Shown here: positions 39,296 to 51,619 of the stretch, piece by piece
How the letters are laid out: each line of letters starts with the position of its first letter
Position numbering within the stretch: the first letter of the stretch is position 1
Source of the DNA: Hippopus hippopus
Taxonomy: Eukaryota > Mollusca > Bivalvia > Cardiida > Cardiidae
DNA: 64,000 nt
Direction: 5' to 3'
Assembly: GCA_946811185.2 (NCBI GenBank)
Contig: OX328099.1
Span: 39,729,299-39,793,298, forward strand
Notes under the pieces: model-generated
Database searches by the model: none
What the model was told of the DNA's origin: nothing
What the model saw: only the letters and a program-made list of their open reading frames with translations
Position numbers and translations under genes: made by a program

Positions 39296-39556
39296 TTGAG
39301 CCATGCTCTGGCAAAAGGGGGCTTAATGCATCTCCGTGATCCATGGTACCAAGCGAGCCATCAAATACTTATAGATCAACAATAGCCACTTCTTTTAACA
39401 ACCGACTTATTCATGAGGTAGACTGGTCTTTGTAAATACAGAAAATTGACCAATAGCGAAAAGTTTCGGCCCAGGTCAGCCTGCGCGGACTGCGCAGGCT
39501 GACCTTGGTCGATACTTTTCGCAGATGCATTAAGCCCCCTTTTCACAAAGCATGGC
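39296..39556 (-). repeat. MITE family 1, full copy
   Basis: One of the best copies, with central palindrome cccaggtcagcctgcgcgga / ctgcgcaggctgaccttggt. A second partial copy is fused at 39557-39717, giving a composite. Confidence 0.85.
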
Positions 39557-39842
39557 CCATTTTGTCTAATAATGGACTGAATCTGAAAGTGGACTGGTCC
39601 TTTGAAATGCAGAAAATTTACCAATAGCAAAAAGTTTTACCCTGATCAGCCTGTGTGTACAGCGCAGGCTGACCTGGGTCGATACTTTGTGATCCCCCTT
39701 TGCCAGGGCATGGCTCAGTTGTTTTGTTGTAGGCTATTGAAAAAGCTTATACAGTAATGGGCTAAAGATCACAAATCATGAGTGGTTGTTATTGTATTGA
39801 TTGTCTGATGTTGAATTATCAACCCTGTCTGCGACTACAAGC

Positions 39843-40139
39843 CAGGTCCCGGTAGCTCAGTCGGTAGCGTACAGGACTTGAGAACAGGGGGTGGCTGGTT
39901 CGATCTCCGGCTCTGCCAATTTCTTTCCAAGGATTGATGATAGTCATTGTGACAGGTTTCTTTCCTCTCTCACCGCTGACCAATGGTTATGTTGGAAAGC
40001 AGCCAGTGGCTTGGAAAAGAATATTGTGCGGAGTACTGATAAAAGAAACTCCAGCAAAGCATGGATTGGTGCACTGGCCGCCGCGATATAACTGAAATAA
40101 TGTTGAAAACGACGTTAAACACCATTCAATCAATCAATC
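39843..40139 (+). repeat. tRNA-derived SINE, reference copy
   Basis: A box ggtagctcagtcggtagcgt, B box ggttcgatctcc, a conserved body (ccagtggcttggaaaagaat, gtgcactggccgccgcgata), tail 'gaaataatgttgaaaacgac' plus 'gttaaacacc', and a (atca)n 3' end. About ten related copies occur in the window. It is not a functional tRNA gene because the acceptor stem does not pair. Confidence 0.83.
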
Positions 40140-40299
40140 AGCGGCTACAAATACAGTTTTTTTTTTACTGACGGCATAGATCCTGTACAATCTGATCTTG
40201 GATCTTTATCCTCCGCATGTGTAGTTAAGATAAGATAAACATTTTTCTAAGTTTCAGTGGATTATATTTTTAGTCGTTGAGGAAGGTCGAGCTTTCATA

Positions 40300-40565
40300 T
40301 GAGCGGCACTCCCAGAAAAGAGGGTTTAATGTATCTTTGTGATGACATGCAGTGCAACTTATCACATAATTATGGATCCATTATGGATCCATAAATTCTC
40401 TTTTAACAAAAATCTGAACAATGAGGTAAAAAGGTTCTTGGACATGCAGAAGATTTACCGATAGCAAAACATTCAACCCATGGCAGCCTGCTCGGACCGC
40501 ACCGGCGGCCATGGGTCAGTTCTTAATGAAGATGCATTTATTAATTTTTTTTAAAGAGCGTGACT
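40300..40565 (-). repeat. MITE family 1, diverged copy
   Basis: Ends mutated (cggcactcccagaaaagagg). The sub-repeat 'ttatggatccat' is duplicated. Confidence 0.6.
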
Positions 40566-41120
40566 AAAATATATTTGGAGCTGAAAGTGATATAAAGAAA
40601 AAAAAAAGGGGGGGGGGTAGGCAATTTGATGTAGACTCTGAAAAGAATGAAATCCATTGAAAGAAATTTCTATACGATATGATGGTAGTATTCATTACCG
40701 CACTTTTGCCTTTTCAAGCTGAAATAAATCGATAGAAAATATAGAAAACTTTATTTTAATCAATACAAATATTGAGCTGACGGGCCTTTCTTCTGTATAC
40801 CTGTTTTACATAACCTTTCACTCGATAACTAAAATTAAGACTCGTTCATGTAGACAGCATTTGCAATAATCAAATAAAAATTGGGCTCAAAAGACTGCAT
40901 TTTTTGTTGAAAGGTTAGAAAACATTGTGGGAAAAGAAGAAAATGCTGGTTACCAGCATTTTCTTCTTTTCCCACAATGTTTTCAAAAGCCTTCCTTCCG
41001 AGAGTCGTAAAACATGAGATTTCTTGGTGAAGCAGAGCGGCAAAAATATACTAAGAGAGGAAACAAGCAAAAATTTTATAGAAAGGAAAACGTGAGTGTA
41101 GGATTTACTTCATGAATCAA
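40566..41120. other. Intergenic; hairpin family 3 copy
   Basis: A very clean hairpin lies at 40915-40995 (aaaacattgtgggaaaagaa / ttcttttcccacaatgtttt). Nothing else is supported. Confidence 0.5.
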
Positions 41121-41124
41121 GCCG

Positions 41125-41334
41125 AGCTTCGGTAGCTTATCGGTCACGTGCATGGACTAGTGCCCAATAGGTTGACAGTTGAAAGTTCGAAACCCGACAC
41201 GGCGGTAACTGTTGAAGATTGATAAAATGACATTGCGACAATACTGAACCTCTCAGACCATTGAACATACTTCCGACTTTGTTCACTTAAGAAAGCAACT
41301 AGCGACCAAAGGTTTTTTTGCATATAGCACTGAA

Positions 41335-41385
<51 letters not shown>

Positions 41386-41440
41386 GAGAGAGATGGATGG
41401 ATAGGTGCACTGGTCGTGACACAACTGAAATACATATATG
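41125..41440 (+). repeat. SINE copy interrupted by microsatellite
   Basis: B box agttcgaaaccc and tail 'ggtgcactggtcgtgacaca' are separated by (GA)n(GACA)n at about 41334-41394. Confidence 0.65.
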
Positions 41441-42700
41441 CATATTAAAATGCAAAACGGACAAAACCAAACAAACGAATACAAGCCAGAGTCCGATAAA
41501 TTTACGACGCTGTAGAAAAAAATTTTTGAAAACATCGTGGGAAAAGGAGAAAATGTTGGTTACCAGCATTTTCTCCCTTTACCACAATATTTCTACCCCA
41601 TAGTAGGCGAAAGTATAATTTGAGTCACACTGAATTGGTCGTCTGCACGTGCTTGCAACACAAAGGAGTCTAAAGTTGTGCCATTTGGTAAAGGGTTAAA
41701 ATGTTGGATCAGTTCGATCCTCATCCCAGGTGCTTGGTATTCCCTTGGGCAAAGCACGGTAGAGTCCAAGCTTAGTAATGTATTAACACAGGAAAACAAA
41801 CACACGAGTAAATGAACTGTCGCTGTGATATGACTGAAATAACTTTGATATATTCAATCAATAACCCTCTTTTCAACAATATGAAAAACAATGAAGAAAA
41901 AGCCTCAATATTGACATTCTAGTACTTCTTACCCCGTCTATATATTTTTTTTTAAAGAATATCTTTATTTCTTGTTTTTTCTCCCGTTTCTTACCCGAGA
42001 TGAACTATTCATTTGTAGAAAGGGTATAAATGGGGGAAAATGAAAAAGAGCCACTCTGAAAAGATGGATGTTTTTTTTTTCCAAATGACTGTACACTAAA
42101 AAAATGGGTGTTTTTGTGGAAAAAATTGTATAAATATTTGCCCATTCTAAAAAGATAAATGTTTTTTTTTTATAGTGATTGTTCACTTAAAAAATTTTAG
42201 ATTTATTGAAGAAAACTGATTATTATTATTTGAATAGTGTGTATTTTACGAAATGTTTTTACAAGTTAAGCGAACAAAGAGAACATTTTCGTTCATAAAA
42301 CATACAGAGATACAATTATACAGAGGTTCAATGATGTCTGTATGCTAGGTACAAGAATCGAAGGGCACACGATAATTGTACAGCACACAAACTGGCAAGT
42401 TCAATTTTGAATTATAGATTTCAATTAGAACCAACTGTACAGTTTTCTAGACCTGTTCACATACATACTTCCTAAGCTTGCACGAAAACTTGGTCAGATA
42501 CACGATAAAAATCCCAAATCAATATACTTTTTAAATATAAGAAAGTTTGCTTAACACCAAGAATGTTCTTAGCAGATTACATACATCTTTTACAATAGGA
42601 TTCAATAAGATATGGTTTTCTTTACAAATCAGTTGAGATTTCTTCCAAGATATAGTCAAAAGTATTTACGTTTCGTATTGTGCTTTTCATTTTTTTTTTT
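41441..42700. other. Repeat fragments and AT-rich DNA
   Basis: Hairpin family 3 copy (41527-41600), SINE 3' fragment (about 41690-41865) and three loose repeats of 'aaaaag/aaaaat.ttttttt' around 42040-42180. No gene. Confidence 0.4.
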
Positions 42701-42779
42701 TTTTTCAGTAGGAGGACCATTAAAATGTGGATTGTATGGTTTGTAAATTTGCCCAAGAAGCTATCGATGCAAGCTGGTA

Positions 42780-43200
42780 TAATATTACTATGGAGTATGA
42801 ACCCGTTGCTGTTACTGACACTAAGACATCGTCTCGTCATGCTCCCTGTCAGGTTCCTCATTATCCTTTGTGGGATGCTGTTGCCGTCTTCGACATGTTC
42901 ATGTATTCTTCTTGGTAACAACCGACTGTCTGAAATTTGAGGCTGCAACTCTTTCAACACATGGTCGTTAGGTTTGAGATCAGAGGATCGAGCTTTCTAG
43001 TACTGACTTTCCATTCCTTCTCTTTACAGGTACACTTGCACTCTATGGGCATTATGGGAACGGGCATTACCGTCCAATAGAATAAACCAGTCATGCTCTG
43101 CACCAGCATACAATCTCACCAGGAAGTCCAGAACCTCATATCGATTCCCCTTGGCAATCAATGTGCCTGTGCCCTAGTCAAGGACAACGGAGTCAGTACG
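42780..43200 (-). pseudogene. Tc1-like transposase relic (C-terminal half)
   Basis: The minus strand shows an LDGNARSHNAHRVQV phrase (second catalytic Asp, about 43085-43035). After frame changes comes a C-terminal SIPQRIMRNLTGSMTRRCLS.SNSNG phrase (about 42870-42790), the standard end of Tc1 transposases. Several stops and frameshifts are present. The plus-strand ORF 42727-42918 is only its antisense shadow. Confidence 0.65.
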
Positions 43201-43812
43201 TCAAGCTGATGCTGTCTAAGACCAAACTCAATAGCAGTTATATTTAGCATACACTAGCCCACCGGTCTGTATAATCTAGGCAGAATTAGGACTGCTATGT
43301 TGAAGAGGACAGGTCGCAAGTCTAGTCAAAGCAATTTGGTCCACGATCCACTTATCTCGTATCTGGCAGTAGTTCCGAGAAAGCGGAAAGTGTATACACG
43401 ATCTACTCCATCGAACACTCCCTCTGCGCCCTCTTTACTGTTATCTTTTGGTAAAGCACTGATTTCAGATGAGATGCATTCTTAAAGTCGATACTGAAAC
43501 TGGGTTGCTGTCACAAAATGGTTTCTGCGAACCTAGATGATTAAAAGAAGCAATCACCTTCAGCCACAAGGGTTGCGCTTTTATTTCTGCCAGCACTTTG
43601 CCACCTAACATGGGTGCCATACTGTTGAAAACTTACAAATGTTCTGGTGATAACAGTATGATACATGCCGAGGGACTTGCCTACATTACATGCGTAACTC
43701 ACAGCCCCATCTATCCTCCACAGATTCTGTTCCTATAAATGTTTTTTTTTTTTACATTTTAATTGTCCATATTTCATTTACAGAACTTCAGCCTTTCGAT
43801 TGGAAGTAAATA

Positions 43813-44182
43813 TTAAGGTAGTAGACCCCTAACGCTTCTAGTTCAACATGGAATAAAATTTCTTGTTAGTTGATAAATAAGGATTCATACTGATATAATA
43901 CTTTTGCACGTTTTTAACCGACCAGAAATTCCTTTGATGTCTATCTTGAAATTATTTGTTGATACTTTTGTTAGTTTCCTGAAAAGGGAGGTAATTATTA
44001 TCTCCCTTTGTAATGAGAATGTAGTGGTTTTAGATTTATAAATGATAATTCTAAGAAGGAAAAAAAGTTAAAAAGTGGCTCGGTTAAAGTAGTACAATAA
44101 TACTCATTTTTAATCATAGCAAATTTTGTAGATAATATTATAGTGGAAATAGCTGTTTTCCATTAGGGGTCTACTACCTTAA
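43813..44182. repeat. Inverted-repeat element, 370 bp
   Basis: Perfect 20-bp ends TTAAGGTAGTAGACCCCTAA / TTAGGGGTCTACTACCTTAA. The interior is AT-rich with no ORF. The (T)TAA edge suggests a TA/TAA target. Confidence 0.82.
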
Positions 44183-44659
44183 GTACCCCATACATGCCGG
44201 ATACATGTACACACAGTGCGCCAAAAAACACTAGGAAAGGCATGGGGTTTATCATTTTCATGGCTTGAACCAAATTTTTGCCCGTTATAAAACCCGACAA
44301 ATGCGCACGGGGAACCGTTTAGTTATACCACTGAACCACATCCTATCACATGTATACCTTTTACAAACTGTTAAGTGCAATGGGAAATATTTAGTGCTTG
44401 GCAAACTTTGAGAGGTATGCGACGCAGAAAATCAGTTCATTTTCTACCGTTTATCGGTTGCAAATTTCAGAAATTGTGTGTTTGATGAAGCATTGGAGGT
44501 AAAATCTACGTCCGCATGTGGAGAAAACGGGTTTTTAAAAGGCTAAATAAACCAAACTGTTAGCATATAAGCCTACCTTATTCTGTTCTCTTATCAACAT
44601 GTAAAATATGGCACATTACATCAAAATATCTTACAGTAACTGCCTACGACTATTAAGCC

Positions 44660-44839
44660 CTTCAGCGCCATAGACATAAGCAAGGTTTTTGGTGACAGCT
44701 AAGATTAAGACCAGACTGCCCAGAACGTGCAGTCTGATCTTATATCTTTGCCGTCCGCTTGTTTAGTCATGCCTATAAGTTAAAATTCCTTCTCAATTTC
44801 ATTGGATTGCATTTTCAGCCGTCGAAAGAAGTCGATAAT
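44660..44839. repeat. MITE family 2, subtype with 'cagccgtcgaaagaa' end
   Basis: Core hairpin accagactgcccagaacgtg / cagtctgatctt. Same subtype at about 40140-40290, 52205-52380 and 56870-57000. Confidence 0.65.
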
Positions 44840-45102
44840 TGAGCCATGCTCTGTGAAAAGGGGGCTTGATGCATCTGCAAACAGTTTCGACCCAGGTCAG
44901 CCTGCGCAGACGCGCAGGCAGACCTGCGCCGAAACTTTTTGCTTTTAGTTAATTTTCTGTATGTCCAAGGACCAGTCTACCTCATGATTAAGTCGTTTAT
45001 TATAAGAAGTGGATATTATGGATCAATAAGTATGTTTTGGTTTGCTTTGTACCATTGATCACGGAGATGCATTAAGCCCCCTTTTGCCGTAACATGGCTC
45101 AT
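44840..45102 (+). repeat. MITE family 1, full copy
   Basis: Both ends and the palindrome are kept. It is abutted on the left by a MITE family 2 element. Confidence 0.82.
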
Positions 45103-45719
45103 ATATATTCGGCACTGAAAGAGTTAACGTGACCCGATATTGAACTAAGTAGCCTAGTTTGGTACGAGCATTTTTACAGCAGCGGTTTGTATTGTTGTTT
45201 AGGGAAGATAAATTTTCCACGATGTCGTCTTTTCTGAAGTGTCATGAGGAGATTTTCATAGCTCAAGAGGATCTATCGACAAGTTTTTCCAATAACTCTA
45301 GAGTATTTCTATTTTCTTTCCTTTGAACAGTCTTTGTTCCGGTCACTTTACCGATTCTACTGATTGATTTTCTCTTAGTTTTTTACACCCTTATAAAACT
45401 GTTTATGGTGTCTTTGACCTGGTCAACTCAATTTCTTTACTCTCAGGTTGATCATATGCCTCAACAACCCATTTCTTGACTTGTTAACTTGTATCAAATG
45501 TGAGATCAAGCTCTTTATGTATCTTTGTACTTTAACTCTTTAAATGAAAAGAAAGTCTTAGACTCGTCTATATTGCTAGCAATACAGGTCAACAAATAAA
45601 ACGTGGCTGAAATAATTGGATCCACTATGTCTATGGAAGGGTAGAAAACGTGGTTGGGAAAAAGGGAAAATATTGGTTATCATCATTTATCCTTTTCTAA
45701 CAACATTTTACAAGCCATC
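45103..45719. other. Intergenic; degraded hairpin repeat
   Basis: A degraded hairpin family 3 copy at about 45645-45715. No gene. Confidence 0.4.
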
Positions 45720-45955
45720 ACCGTGCTCTGTGAAAAGGGGGCTTAATGCATCTACGAAAAGTATCGACGCAGGCTGACCTGGGCTGAAACATTTTGCTAT
45801 TGGTCTATTTTATGTATGTCAAAGGACCAGTCTAACTCATGGTTCAGTCGGTTTTAAGGCAAAATGGATTTTATGGATCCAAAATTGTGGATGGCTTGCT
45901 TGTTTCAATGCACCACAGAGACGCATTAAGCCCCCTTTTGCCAGACCATGGCTCA
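45720..45955 (+). repeat. MITE family 1, shortened copy
   Basis: One arm of the central palindrome is deleted (gcgaaaagtat region joined to cgcaggctgacctgggctga), so no hairpin can form. Confidence 0.75.
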
Positions 45956-46171
45956 CAAATACTTTTACATTGTGCAGGTTCTAAACTTTACTACTAAAAC
46001 CAATGCAAGTCTGAATTGTAATAGCTCTAACCTATATATAGCTATCTCTAAATCCGAATTGTTCAGATGTTCATTACATTTTACAAAACTTGTTTTACTT
46101 CGATGCCTTTCAATGACTTTTCAACATCGCTACATCCATCATAACTCAACACCGGACAGTCGTTCAATGAA

Positions 46172-46804
46172 TCATTCAAAGTATATGGCATAAACAGTGG
46201 CAACAGCAAACAGACCATCTTTCACATAATGTGCTTCCGCGTAATTGTCTGTTTCTTTATTCCAAAGACACCTGCTGACCAGCTGAACTCCTTGGTTACA
46301 GTCTTGACCTATAGTTACCGCTACTATAAGCTTGTATCTGTGGAAACCAATTTCCTTGACTCTGTTTTTTATCAGATCAGACAGCATTTGTGTCAAATTT
46401 CGACATTGAGTTGGGTTATACTTCTCACCGTCCAAGCATTCTTCCAAAACCTCTTTAATTATCCCTTTTACAACACCAGGTTTGAATCTTTCATCTGGAG
46501 TTGGTTCTAATCTGTAGGTATTTTGTAGTTTTACAGGATAAAAACCGAGATGTTTGTTTCCGATTGAAGATCCGGTTATACTGCTTCTAGAAACTTGAGA
46601 CATGCGCCGATACTGGACGCTATTTCTGGGCTCGAACCTAGACATGCGCCGTATGCTAGGATTTGTTGTAAGTGTCGATGGGCCGTCGCTGCTATAGTCT
46701 CGAGGAAATATTGAATGTCTTCTCGTACTTGTACTGCTGTGTCCATGCTCTGAGGGTCCGCCTAGAGATAAGTTCTCGGCTGTTAGCGTCTGAGCTTTCG
46801 CCAT
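46172..46804 (-). CDS. Tctex1-domain dynein light chain, paralogue
   Basis: ATG at 46804, 210 aa, uninterrupted. The Tctex1 domain covers the C-terminal about 120 residues (LQNTYRLEP.PDERFKP, IIKEVLEECL, YNP.QCRNLTQMLSDLIKNRVKEIGFHRYKLIVAVTIGQD, SRCLWNKETDNYAEAHYV, FAVATVYAIYFE). The N-terminus is Ser/Arg-rich and contains RRMSQVSRSSITG, matching RRLSQVSRTSISG in the gene at 12666-13280. A splice acceptor (TCTTTGCAG|AAAATT at 46846/46845) just upstream suggests a 5' UTR intron. It is expected to act as a dynein light chain, possibly ciliary. Confidence 0.9.
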   Translation of the reverse strand: MAKAQTLTAENLSLGGPSEHGHSSTSTRRHSIFPRDYSSDGPSTLTTNPSIRRMSRFEPRNSVQYRRMSQVSRSSITGSSIGNKHLGFYPVKLQNTYRLEPTPDERFKPGVVKGIIKEVLEECLDGEKYNPTQCRNLTQMLSDLIKNRVKEIGFHRYKLIVAVTIGQDCNQGVQLVSRCLWNKETDNYAEAHYVKDGLFAVATVYAIYFE

Positions 46805-46996
46805 GATCGGAAGAAAATCGAATTGTTTCACTGTCCAATAATTTTCTGCAAAGACAATACATAAAGAGAATGAAACTATTTGTTCTGAGAAATTTTCCCC
46901 TCTACTTGTGAGTTATCGGAATAGTATTATTGATTGTATCTGAAATAAGCCATGTCTTTCTCATCCCATAGGCAATCGCCCTAACTAACACTTTAA

Positions 46997-47205
46997 CCCT
47001 TAACCTGCTAAATATACGAAATTAAACTTTCAAGCCGATAGTAAAAAACCAAAATGTTGCTATTTCGAAGATATGTTTTGAGAAAATACCTCCGTATCGG
47101 ACAGTGTAGATCCAAGATCAGACTGCACGTTCTGTGCAGTCTGATCTTGATCTACACTGTCCGCAAAAAGTCATTGAGTCGTGCTTAGCAGTCTAAGGGT
47201 TAGAC
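46997..47205. repeat. MITE family 2, full copy
   Basis: Perfect core cagtgtagatccaagatcag ... ctgatcttgatctacactgt with TTAACC.GCTAAA ends. It lies about 190 bp upstream of the Tctex1 gene's first visible exon. Confidence 0.83.
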
Positions 47206-47209
47206 TTTG

Positions 47210-47915
47210 ATTTTATTTTAAAAACAAAATCTATTCAATTGACCAACTTCTTAAAGAATTTTTGCAATGCTACCCGCTCCTCTCCATTTCCAATAACAAA
47301 TGGCCTCTAGAGGAAAAAATAACAGATGACGTAAATTACACCATAATCGAATTTGATGCATATACAGGTTGAATCTATAACAAACTTGTAAAAGTACTTG
47401 TAGGATGGAACCAAGGAAATTCGGGTAAGTTGAGCAGAAGAAAACGACACGTTTCTTTCTTTACAAGACATGTATTACATGCGACTTGTTTAAGATTTGG
47501 CGTATTGAGAGCATTGGTTTTGAATTTAAATTCCTACTTGATACCGATTGTTCCATTGTTATTTATTACATTGGAAAAGAATACCAATAACGGGGCCCAA
47601 TTATTTTTGCTCAATATTTCTTTTTATTTCTAATATAATTGTTTGTTGCGATTTGTTCCGACATTCAGTCAGCAACTTCAATCGTTTTGCTTTGTTGAAC
47701 CTCCGATTAGCGGGCAGGATAGATAGGTTACCATTGAAGGAAAGTTGGGTTACGTACTATCACGCAATAGATTTTCCAATGGGTTTATCTTTCGGATTTT
47801 GAAATCCGGACGGCTGTCATTTCTGGCCTTTGTCAATAATGAACCATGAAAATTAAATAAATAGTTGTATAAATATGGTTCAATCTTTATATCCTACAAA
47901 CAAACATTAGCATTT
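47210..47915. other. Intergenic, no feature
   Basis: Only short chance ORFs were seen. Confidence 0.35.
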
Positions 47916-47917
47916 TT

Positions 47918-48130
47918 AATCCTTTAGCTGCTCAGCGCGACTCAAGGACCTTTTGCGGACAGTGTAGATCAAGATCAGACTGCACAGAACGTGCAGTCTG
48001 ATCTTGGATCTACACTGTCCGATACGGAGAATATCTTTCCCAAATAAAAGCCTTCTAAATAGCAATAATTTTTGGTCTTTATCATCGGCCTTAAAGTTTG
48101 ATTTCATTTATTTAGCAGGATAAGGGATAA
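47918..48130. repeat. MITE family 2, full copy
   Basis: Starts 'aatcctttagctgctcagcg' and ends 'tttagcaggataagggataa', with a near-perfect 65-bp core palindrome. Confidence 0.83.
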
Positions 48131-48186
48131 TCCTTTAGTTACCGTGATTTACTCAACAGAACATAACCACTGTGATAATAGGACAG

Positions 48187-49124
48187 GTTTAAACCATAGG
48201 GGTCCGTAGTTTGACTCCTGGCACCCATAGCCTATATAGTATAAACAAGGGATTTAACTGTATGCAGCCCGTTACTCGCCCCCGGTTACAAGAAAACAAC
48301 GTATCTTTTCTACCCCATCAGTTATTCTCCTAATTTTTTCTACAGCTGAGAGCTAAAACATTTTTCTACCAGAAAAACATAACTGTTTGTCAATGGCTAA
48401 TGCAGTCTGGCTGATACATTCGCTCGAACTTGTAAAGTCGCTCAAAAATCTTCGCCATTAACACGGGTTCGTACATTTGATACTGACGTTCGCGCATATA
48501 AACCAATGAAATTTCTCGTTCCAAACAGTGTCACCGTACTGTCACGTGACAAAAAGGTGTGAGCAGCTGTATGAAATTTCATTGGTTGAATTCACGACTG
48601 TTAGTATATATCAACCGATGAAATTTCTCGTTCCAAACAATGTCACATGACAGAAGATGGCTGCAGCTGTTCGAAATAAGAACGTGGATCACAAATTCAA
48701 AGAATTCTGAGGCGTTTCGTCGTTATTGAAGATAAAGACTATAGGTCAGTAGTATTTTTAAACATACTTAAAGGGTGGGTGCCGCTAATGCTGCGTTTCA
48801 TTGGATCTAAAGTGCATTTTATATCTTGAAAACGGATGTACGAACCCGTGTCAATGGCGCTGATTTTTGAGCGAGTTTACAAGTTCGAGCGAATGTATCA
48901 GCCAGACTGCATTAGCCACTGACAAACAGTTGTGTTTTTCTGGTAGAAAAATGTTTTAGCTCTCAGCTGTAGAAAAAAATAGGAGAATAACTGATGGGGT
49001 AGAAAAGATACGTTGTTTTTTGTAACCGGGGGCGAGTAACGGACTGCATACAGTTAAATCCCTTGTTTATACTATATAGTCTATGGGTGCCAGGAGTCAA
49101 ACTACGGACCCCTATGGTTTAAAC
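48187..49124. mobile_element. 938-bp element with about 290-bp terminal inverted repeats
   Basis: Both ends begin with the palindrome GTTTAAAC followed by CATAGGGGTCCGTAGTTTGA (inverted at the right end). The arms, about 48187-48480 and 48835-49124, are nearly identical in inverse orientation. The middle holds two direct copies of 'aaatttctcgttccaaacaatgtcac' and one inverted partial. No ORF of note is present, so it is a non-autonomous foldback-type element. Confidence 0.85.
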
Positions 49125-50846
49125 ACAAACTGCACATAAGATTGTCAATCTGGTCATTATACACGCTATGCTTTATCAGAATCTATTGAAGTTTGCAACA
49201 ATTTACTTCCTATTCTATTTAATAAATTCATAGATAGGTACTTGCTTCATCAGTAAAAAACCACTTTTTACCCCTCATAATTAGTACCTGAAAACAAAAT
49301 GTGCCAACGATATTAAATAGTCGAAAAAAGTACTTTATGCAGTTTGTTTGCTTGCTTCCAATCATCTTAGCAGCAGGTTACCAACCCTAAAGCTCGCTAT
49401 AAACATTGCATCGGTTATCACTATCAAATGGCATTCTCACGGGATTCAATTACATTGTCTCCACTCGTACAATAGTTTGACACTTTTCAGAATAAATATC
49501 CCATGTGAACACTTACGTTTATATATATATAGATTTCTCACTTCAAGAATATAAAATAGCATCCTAAATCTACATTGTACAATTCGCCTGGCAGTGAAAA
49601 TGGGCCATGCTAATAGCATTGTTTCGGACAGATCAAAAGAATCATCAATGTTATCGAAAAGGATCAAATTGAAAATAAATTATAAATCAATTTTGACGCA
49701 TTCATTTTGACAGGAAGTCACAACCGCAGCAGACAGTTTCTTAAAAAAGATCACAATCTTGTCAAGAAATACTATAGTTACGGATGTCCGACCAAGAAGA
49801 GTTCTAGCGAAATATTATCGATTTCTGAATTGTGTTTTGTGACGAAAAGCTATAAATAGGACTGCAACATGAGCATATAATGAAAAAAAAGTCACGCTCA
49901 AAGAAGGGATGCTCTCTCTGGATCAAGACCTACAGGCGACACCTTGGAGTGTTTTAGGATTATTGTGCATAGTATTCTGCCCAAAAGCTCTTGAGAGGGA
50001 GATTTTGAACGACTGCTCTATCAGCACTAAAGGAATAAAACGCCACGCCAAAAACTGTCATCTTTCCGAAGGATCAAGATAACGTCAGAGAATGTAAAAA
50101 AGAAAGAAAGATTAACAGAGAAAGATCCATGGCATAAATCTTTGATTATGCTGATTAAAAAAACAAAACATTTTTTTTTTTCTTTTAATTTAGTTTTTCA
50201 TTTTCATTCCGTTTTGAAATTTTTCTTTTTTCTCTGAACATGTTCTTTTTACAAAATCTTTAAGTAGACTTACGGTGGGAGTTTTTTAAAATTAAGATGG
50301 TTTCAAATTAGTCGTGTAGTTTCTGATGAGAAGATGTTTAAAATAAAAGCCAATTGGGACAGGGATGGAAGAACGACGGATCCAGGACATGGTATAAGCT
50401 CACTGACCGTCGCCCAGCGGACCATAAATAGTAACTGCATCAAGTAACTGGAAGATGTGCGATACATTAAAGTCGCGTTTCAGCGAGATCTGCGATGTCA
50501 AGTGTGCACACTGTCTGTAGTGTCAGATCTGATACAATCACACGAACTTTTGGAGAGGGGGGAGCAGTTATCATGCCTCCTCGAACAAATAATAACTAAG
50601 ATAGTGCAATTCTGTGCTTTAATTGGCCGGCTTAAACAAACTCAGGAAATTTATTGAGATACTCATCGAAAAAATACATCGTGTTTCAAGGAGATCTACA
50701 AGAATGACATCGTAAATCTGCTCTGTCAAATTTTACACAGTGAAAATGTTTGCCAATATGCATTGATATATGGAAACATAAGGTAGTGGATTCCTGTTAG
50801 TTAGGACAGAGTAAAACAGTTTGCCAAATTAAAATAAGTAATTGAG
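49125..50846. other. Intergenic, AT-rich
   Basis: The tail of the dispersed repeat also seen at 6950 occurs at about 50320-50410. Otherwise nothing is supportable. Confidence 0.35.
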
Positions 50847-51103
50847 GTATGCTCTGGCAGAAGGGAATAAATGCATCCCCGTGATGCATCATACCAAGCA
50901 AGACATCACATAATTAAGGATCCATAAAATCAATTATTTCTAACAGCCGACTGTATCATAAGGTAGACGGGTCCTTTGACATACAGACAATTGACTAATA
51001 GCGAAAAGAATCGACTCAGGTCAGCCTGCGCGGATTGCGCAGGCTGACCTGGTCGATACTTTTCGCAAATGCATTAAGCCCCCTCTTTACAGAGCATGGC
51101 TCA
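50847..51103 (-). repeat. MITE family 1, full copy
   Basis: The palindrome is near-perfect (actcaggtcagcctgcgcgg / attgcgcaggctgacctggt). Confidence 0.82.
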
Positions 51104-51244
51104 TACGTTAATTGAATAATTAAACTTATTATTTAAATAAACACGTTTCATTTTCGTCTCAAAGGAGGCCAGTTTTTTTAAAAACATGTCCAACGGAGAC
51201 GCTGCTACTTAATGAGCATTAACTGCTTTTCCCTCACTGTCTTC

Positions 51245-51430
51245 ATTTGTATTCATAGATTGAACCTTAACTCGTACTGGTTTTTCAAAGCAGCCAGTGG
51301 CTTGGAAAGGGTATTGTGCAGAGTACTGGTAAAAGAAACTCCAGGAAAGTATGGATAGGTGCACTGGCCGCCGCGGTATAACTGAAATAATGTTGAAAAC
51401 GGCGTTAAATAACATACAACCAATCAATCA
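51245..51430 (+). repeat. SINE 3' half
   Basis: 'gcagccagtggcttggaaag' through 'gcactggccgccgcggtata', 'ataatgttgaaaacggcgtt' and (caat)n. The head is absent. Confidence 0.7.
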
Positions 51431-51619
51431 ATCGTATTTTACAATTGTATTTAACCTTTTGCCAAACGACAAAAGTTTAGATCCGTCAGAATTGATAGGA
51501 TTTGCAGACGATAAAATAAAATGTTCAAATGATGAGATTTTTCTCTGAAAAGACAGAAAAAGTAGAAAGCAATGTGCAAAAGAGGAGAAAATGCTGGTTA
51601 TCGGAAATGAGATATGATT

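Noticed and set aside
42727..42918. Plus-strand 63-codon ORF (VDCMVCKFAQEAIDASWY...) after a pyrimidine tract and CAG
   Set aside because: A stop lies just upstream in frame, and the region is the antisense of a Tc1 transposase C-terminus.
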